Positions 14,823 to 15,884 of a DNA stretch of 15,884 bases are shown in pieces (position 1 is the first letter of the stretch; the number at the start of each line of letters is the position of its first letter). The position numbers and the translations under genes were made by a program. Source of the stretch: DATJBC01 sp035515515. GTDB taxonomy: Bacteria > Actinomycetota > Acidimicrobiia > Acidimicrobiales > UBA8190. The notes beneath the pieces are model-generated. The model was given only the letters and a program-made list of their open reading frames with translations. It was not told the origin of the DNA and did not search any database. The DNA lies in the NCBI GenBank assembly GCA_035515515.1, contig DATJBC010000238.1, forward strand, positions 1-15,884. Direction: 5' to 3'.

Positions 14823-15878
14823 TCAGCTGCAGCCCACCCCGGGCCGGTAGAAGGGGGCCAGCGTGAGGCCGTCGTCGCCCGGCGCGGCGGCCGCCGGGCG
14901 GCGCGGGGCGTCGGGCTGGCCCGGCTCGCACAGGTCCGCCACCTCGCCCTGGAACACCGGGGCCGTGCCGAGCATCGACGTGGGCCCGTGGGAGAGGAAA
15001 TAGCGCGCCGACCACCGCACGGGCGGGTCCGCGTACCATCCGGCGCCGAAGGGATTGGTGGCGGCCTCCACCACCTCGTGCGACAGCGCGTAAGCCGGGC
15101 TGGCCACGCCCGACAGCGCCGCGCACGACGGCTGGCGGGCGCACGCCGCGGTGCCCCAGGCGGCGAACCCTCCGGTGAACCCGGCGGCCGCCACCCCGTC
15201 GGGCCGGCCCGCCCAGGGGACCGCCCCGTGGGCCGACACCCCGCCGAGCCCGTAGGCAAGGCGCGGATCGAGCCACAGCGCCACCACGGCGTCGGGGGGC
15301 AGGCGCCGCGGCACGGCCCGGGCGGCCATGCCCGGGCACGGCCGCAGGTGGCGCTGGCGGGCGAAGACGCGGTGCACCTCGGTGGCGAAGGGGCCCGTGG
15401 CGGTGCTCGACGCCTGTGCCGCGCCGGGCGGGGCGCCGGGGTCGACCCAGCAGCCCCCGGCGCGCAGCGAGCGCACACCGAAGCCGGCCCGCTCGACGCT
15501 GGTCGTCCACGCCGAGGAGCCCAGCGTGCGCTCGAAGGCCACCGCTTGGCGCAAGGCGGGCGGGGTGACGCCGCCACCCCACGCCGGCCCCCAGAACACC
15601 TGGTACAGCACGGGGGTCGCCAGCACCTGGCCGTCGTGGGGGACCGGCACGGGGCGGCCGCCCACCAGGGCGGCGCCGTCCAGCACCGCGGCGGTCCCGC
15701 CCAGGGTCACGATGGCCGAGCCCACCACCACGGCGACCAGCGCCAGGACGATGCTCCTCGCCGGGGCGGGGGACGCCAGGCGCACGAGCGAGGGGAGCAC
15801 GGCGTGCAGGGCCACGAGGCCGAGGGCCACCACCGCCGCGATGGCCAGGTCCCAGTACCACGGGCGCAGGAAGGCCAC
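14823..15878 (-). CDS. Membrane-anchored protein with HExxE motif (EXORDIUM/PHI-1-like), possibly N-terminally incomplete
   Basis: A 351-residue protein with two N-terminal hydrophobic segments (about 10-30 and 42-62) and a large extracytoplasmic domain. It shows VLYQVFWGPAWG (90-101), LSHEVVEAATNPFGAGWY (265-282) with an HExxE motif (H267, E268, E271), and GEVADLC (311-317). From memory this combination recalls bacterial relatives of phosphate-induced (PHI-1/EXORDIUM) proteins, where a SHExxEaxTnP stretch is followed by an E-x-x-D-L-C segment. Metal binding and peptidase activity are possible but not shown. Several cysteines fit a secreted domain. The start given is GTG at 15878, six bases from the window edge, so the true start may lie outside. 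No enzymatic role is assigned. Confidence 0.75.
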   Translation of the reverse strand: MAFLRPWYWDLAIAAVVALGLVALHAVLPSLVRLASPAPARSIVLALVAVVVGSAIVTLGGTAAVLDGAALVGGRPVPVPHDGQVLATPVLYQVFWGPAWGGGVTPPALRQAVAFERTLGSSAWTTSVERAGFGVRSLRAGGCWVDPGAPPGAAQASSTATGPFATEVHRVFARQRHLRPCPGMAARAVPRRLPPDAVVALWLDPRLAYGLGGVSAHGAVPWAGRPDGVAAAGFTGGFAAWGTAACARQPSCAALSGVASPAYALSHEVVEAATNPFGAGWYADPPVRWSARYFLSHGPTSMLGTAPVFQGEVADLCEPGQPDAPRRPAAAAPGDDGLTLAPFYRPGVGCS

Positions 15879-15884
15879 GGTGGC

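Noticed and set aside
13468..15861. Very long minus-strand frame across the GT87-like and HExxE genes
   Set aside because: It is out of frame with both recognised proteins and is dominated by Arg, Gly, Pro and Ala.

Overview
The window is GC-rich (well above 70% by eye), densely coded and carries a Tad (tight adherence, Flp-type) pilus locus. There is no secretin, and strong G/C third-position bias opens long spurious frames on the strand opposite most genes. This suggests an actinomycete-type bacterium without an outer membrane, perhaps a deep-branching Actinomycetota lineage such as Acidimicrobiia. The taxonomic guess is inference; the gene content is read from the sequence.

Layout. A divergent control region of about 345 bases (9402-9746) splits the pilus locus into two arms. 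Leftward (minus strand) runs the motor arm: cpaB/rcpC copy 1 (8652-9401), tadZ/cpaE (7428-8648), tadA/cpaF ATPase (6062-7420), tadB (5091-6065) and tadC (4166-5089). These are separated by 7 bases or fewer, or overlap. The same strand continues into a polytopic membrane protein (2634-4148), then a NarL/DesK-type histidine kinase (744 to about 2519) and its LuxR/NarL-type response regulator (97-744). A hairpin at 62-91 follows the regulator. Rightward (plus strand) runs the pseudopilin arm: cpaB/rcpC copy 2 (9747-10571), tadE (10555-11055), a large tadG-like gene (11052-12995) and a second tadE-like gene (12992-13513), all overlapping. A convergent pair on the minus strand closes the window: a GT87-like polytopic mannosyltransferase candidate (13503-14771) and a membrane-anchored protein with an HExxE motif (14823-15878, possibly extending past the window edge).

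How the parts fit. TadZ should localise the machine, TadA power it, and TadB/TadC form the inner-membrane platform. The two CpaB/RcpC proteins and the TadE/TadG proteins act on the outer face, with the TadE/G set as minor pseudopilins or surface-exposed components. The major Flp pilin and the prepilin peptidase are not in the window, so the system needs partners encoded elsewhere. The kinase/regulator pair lies downstream of the motor genes on the same strand and may regulate the locus. It also has a candidate promoter of its own in an AT-rich island at 2542-2570. The most notable points are the paired divergent cpaB paralogues, the large beta-rich TadG ectodomain, the two-component pair tied to the Tad locus, and the HExxE protein beside a glycosyltransferase-like gene. 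I saw no RNA genes, mobile elements or CRISPR arrays.
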